This document shows positions 7,148-8,393 of a stretch of DNA of 8,393 nt, piece by piece. The notes beneath the pieces were generated by a model, which saw nothing but the letters and a program-made list of their open reading frames with translations, was not told the DNA's origin and did no database searches. The translations under genes and the position numbers were made by a program. The DNA is taken from contig JAUZQA010000160.1 of NCBI GenBank assembly GCA_030705665.1, positions 1-8,393 of the forward strand, given 5' to 3'. Source of the stretch: Bacillota bacterium (GTDB lineage: Bacteria; Bacillota; Bacilli; Bacillales_B; DSM-18226). The first letter of the stretch is position 1. Each line of letters begins with the position of its first letter.

Positions 7148-7316
7148 CTCATTTATTCTATTCAAATAGAAGGACAAGTGTTAATTGGTTTTATTATTAA
7201 AATTTAATTTCCTTTATATACAATATAAATAATGGAAAAAATTATATAACACTGTACCCATAAATATGTTAGCTTTTTCGAAATATATGATGATATCAAA
7301 AATGGGAGGCGGATTT

Positions 7317-7484
7317 ATGTCGTTAATATCCAAGATATTTTATCATTGGTATCAGCTAAGGAAAAATTATCACCAGGCATTATATGACAGTTGTCTCGAT
7401 TATAAAATAAAATCTCAGTTAAAAATCAAAATAGAATACCATAAAAGAAAAGTTGATCAATTGAAATCGATAAAGGCATATTAA
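7317..7484 (+). CDS. Small basic hypothetical protein (55 residues)
   Basis: I do not recognise this gene with confidence. The 55-residue product begins MSLISKIFYHWYQLRKNY and is rich in Lys, Tyr, His and Ile. It has a short amphipathic N-terminal stretch and a long Lys-rich, probably helical C-terminal half. There is no signal peptide and no full-length membrane segment, although the basic and aromatic N-terminus could touch a membrane. The start is chosen because GGGAGG (7304-7309) lies 7 bases before ATG 7317. An in-frame ATG at 7266 would add 17 residues but has no ribosome site. The stop codon sits at the foot of a strong terminator. Good ribosome site, sensible start and tight terminator together make it a real gene despite its size. 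Confidence 0.7.
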   Translation: MSLISKIFYHWYQLRKNYHQALYDSCLDYKIKSQLKIKIEYHKRKVDQLKSIKAY

Positions 7485-7516
7485 AAAGAGTATCTGCGCA
7501 CAGATACTCTTTTTTT
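7483..7516. terminator. Bidirectional terminator between two small convergent genes
   Basis: A 14-bp stem (7483-7496 with 7501-7514, core GAGTATCTG/CAGATACTC) has a 4-nt loop CGCA and ends in a run of eight or more T. The left arm begins with A5, so it works on both strands. It overlaps the stop of the 55-residue gene and lies 2 to 4 bases from the stop of the minus-strand YppF-like gene. Confidence 0.9.
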
Positions 7517-7517
7517 G

Positions 7518-7745
7518 TTAACAAGGCAAATCAAAATCTAAATTAAATAATTTGGTTTTAATGAAAAATTCACTAGGTTTTTCAGCATTATGTTTATTTA
7601 ATTCCGAAAAAAGTTTTTTATATTCAACTATAGATAGTTCTCCGTAGATATAGCATTTTTGTAGATAATCAAGTAATTCATTTGTATGTGATGGTGTATA
7701 ATTTTTTTCTTGTATAAATTGTTGGACTAATTCTTCAACAACCAT
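7518..7745 (-). CDS. YppF-like small protein
   Basis: This 75-residue cytoplasmic protein resembles, from memory, the YppF family of Bacillus. The matching parts are an N-terminal helix (VEELVQQFI), a central NELLDYLQKCYIYGELSIVEY (residues 22-42), and an AEKPSEF segment near 54-60. The family's function is unknown to me. The last 15 residues, ending LFNLDFDLPC, extend beyond what I recall of the family. The start is supported by a purine-rich AAGGGG about 7 bases before ATG at 7745 on the minus strand. It is transcribed alone and converges on the 55-residue gene through a shared terminator. That it is a real gene is likely; the family name is less certain. Confidence 0.6.
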   Translation of the reverse strand: MVVEELVQQFIQEKNYTPSHTNELLDYLQKCYIYGELSIVEYKKLFSELNKHNAEKPSEFFIKTKLFNLDFDLPC

Positions 7746-8135
7746 TTTGCCACCCCTTCACTAATACTATTTTTGAATTTTAAGAACTTACAAATAATAT
7801 AGCATAAAAATAATCAATAATTTATTATTTGAAAATTCAAACTAACGACACCATTCGTTCAATTGTCTAATTTTACAGCTCCTTTTCTATCATAATATTG
7901 TCATGCGTTTAATAAAATTGTGATTATGTGTCGTTTTAAAGGGTAAATAAAATGATTATAAAAATATTTTTTAGTTTAGTGTGATTTTTTTTATTTACAC
8001 CTTTGGAAGACAACTTTCTTCTTTGAATTGAATATACGATGTACTTAATCGTTTGTGTTAAATTTTGTAAGAATATCTGCCGTATTATTTCATTGTGGGG
8101 GAAACAAATCAAGTTAATGTGTCTGTCCTTTTTAC
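7746..8135. other. AT-rich non-coding stretch
   Basis: This is a long, strongly AT-rich gap between the YppF-like gene and the promoter of the last gene. I found no convincing coding region, riboswitch, T-box or RNA gene in it. One minus-strand open frame (7936-8151) starts with GTG and has no ribosome site; its product is dominated by Lys, Ile and Asn, as expected from AT-rich non-coding DNA. GTGGGGGAAAC at 8095-8105 looks like a ribosome site but leads to no usable reading frame. Confidence 0.6.
7796..7804 (-). promoter_or_regulatory. Possible extended -10 promoter for the YppF-like gene
   Basis: On the minus strand TGCTATATT matches the extended -10 form TGnTATAAT at all but one base, about 50 bases ahead of the ATG at 7745. 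No good -35 is found at the right distance. Such AT-rich DNA gives chance matches, so this is tentative. Confidence 0.3.
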
Positions 8136-8143
8136 TTGACAGA
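8122..8143. repeat. Inverted repeat overlapping the -35 element
   Basis: TCTGTC (8122-8127) and GACAGA (8138-8143) form a perfect 6-bp inverted repeat with a 10-base spacer. The right arm covers most of the -35 box, a usual place for a repressor operator. A 6-bp match can occur by chance, so the operator role is only a suggestion. Confidence 0.3.
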
Positions 8144-8164
8144 TTTTTCACTGAATTATATAGA
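8136..8164 (+). promoter_or_regulatory. Sigma-A-like promoter for the dehydrogenase gene
   Basis: A perfect -35 TTGACA (8136-8141) is followed, after 17 bases, by TATAGA (8159-8164), a four-of-six -10. It lies about 60 bases ahead of the start codon at 8225, leaving a leader of about 50 bases. Spacing and position are right for the main vegetative sigma factor. Confidence 0.65.
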
Positions 8165-8224
8165 TTATATGAGGTTTAATGACGAAATTATAGTCTTTTA
8201 AAGTGCAAAACAGGGGGGATAACG

Positions 8225-8393
8225 ATGATTTTAATCCAGCATATGCAAGCGGATAAAAGGCATCAAAGGCGAGTAGAAGAGGTAGCAAATGGAAATCATC
8301 AAGTCAAGTTAGTGAAAAATATTTCTGAAGTCAATGACCTATCACAAATTGAGATCCTTTTTACATATGGAAAAGAAATTAAGCTTGAAACAT
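8225..8393 (+). CDS. Probable D-2-hydroxyacid dehydrogenase, N-terminal part
   Basis: The window ends inside this gene; 56 codons are visible. The product starts MILIQHMQADKRHQRRVEEV and has EILFTYGKEI at 44-53. An alternating strand-helix-strand layout ending in an (I/L)(L/V)(F/V)TYG step is what I know from the N-terminal substrate-binding half of D-2-hydroxyacid dehydrogenases, which reduce 2-oxo acids with NAD(P)H. The NAD-binding domain and the catalytic Arg, Glu and His would lie beyond the window, so the assignment rests on a short region. The start is well supported: AGGGGGG (8212-8218) lies 6 bases before ATG 8225, downstream of a good promoter. Confidence 0.5.
   Translation, partial: MILIQHMQADKRHQRRVEEVANGNHQVKLVKNISEVNDLSQIEILFTYGKEIKLET

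Noticed and set aside
7844..7935. 8-bp inverted repeat AACGACAC/GTGTCGTT with 76-base spacing
   Set aside because: A match of this length is expected by chance within about 480 bases, and no further pairing extends it.
7951..7983. Ten-codon open frame MIIKIFFSLV after AAAGGG
   Set aside because: Too short to support, no attenuator structure follows, and such frames are common in AT-rich DNA.
7936..8151. Minus-strand open frame of 71 codons
   Set aside because: GTG start, no ribosome site, and a Lys/Ile/Asn-rich product as expected from AT-rich non-coding DNA; its upstream part overlaps the promoter at 8136-8164.
8117..8179. Possible 20-residue leader peptide starting MCLSFLL
   Set aside because: The only ribosome-like site is too far upstream (about 12 or more bases) and the frame runs through the promoter itself.

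Overview
The window looks like chromosome from a low-GC, Gram-positive Bacillaceae-type organism. The Shine-Dalgarno sequences are strong and purine-rich, the intergenic DNA is AT-rich, and simple hairpin/T-run terminators sit between convergent genes. The DUF3231-type and YppF-like proteins are of kinds I associate with Bacillus relatives. Genus cannot be fixed from the sequence alone. No mobile element, CRISPR array, tRNA or rRNA was seen.

Layout, left to right. (1) The window opens inside cooS, the catalytic subunit of an anaerobic Ni-Fe carbon monoxide dehydrogenase. Its 5' end lies outside the window, and it ends in a strong hairpin that closes its transcription unit. (2) A tight three-gene operon follows on the same strand: an exported protein with one FMN-binding domain and a covalent-flavinylation motif (SGAT), an ApbE-type FAD:protein FMN transferase, and an RnfD/NqrB-like membrane protein that starts at TTG inside the end of apbE. 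(3) A bidirectional terminator separates this operon from a convergent minus-strand gene for a stand-alone, compact acetolactate-synthase-like ThDP enzyme. (4) Divergent from it is a 346-residue protein with two DUF3231-like repeats. (5) The right-hand end holds a 55-residue basic protein, a convergent YppF-like small protein sharing one terminator with it, a roughly 480-bp AT-rich non-coding stretch with a clear sigma-A-like promoter, and the first 56 codons of a probable D-2-hydroxyacid dehydrogenase.

How the genes may work together. The operon at 2064-4242 reads as a minimal extracytosolic flavin electron-transfer module: ApbE attaches FMN to the exported small protein, and the RnfD-like protein would pass electrons through the membrane to it. 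The rest of an Rnf or Nqr complex is not in the window, and the electron donor is unknown. The neighbouring CO dehydrogenase makes low-potential electrons, so a link is tempting, but the terminator between them indicates separate transcription and nothing in the sequence proves coupling. The remaining genes look like ordinary single-gene units.
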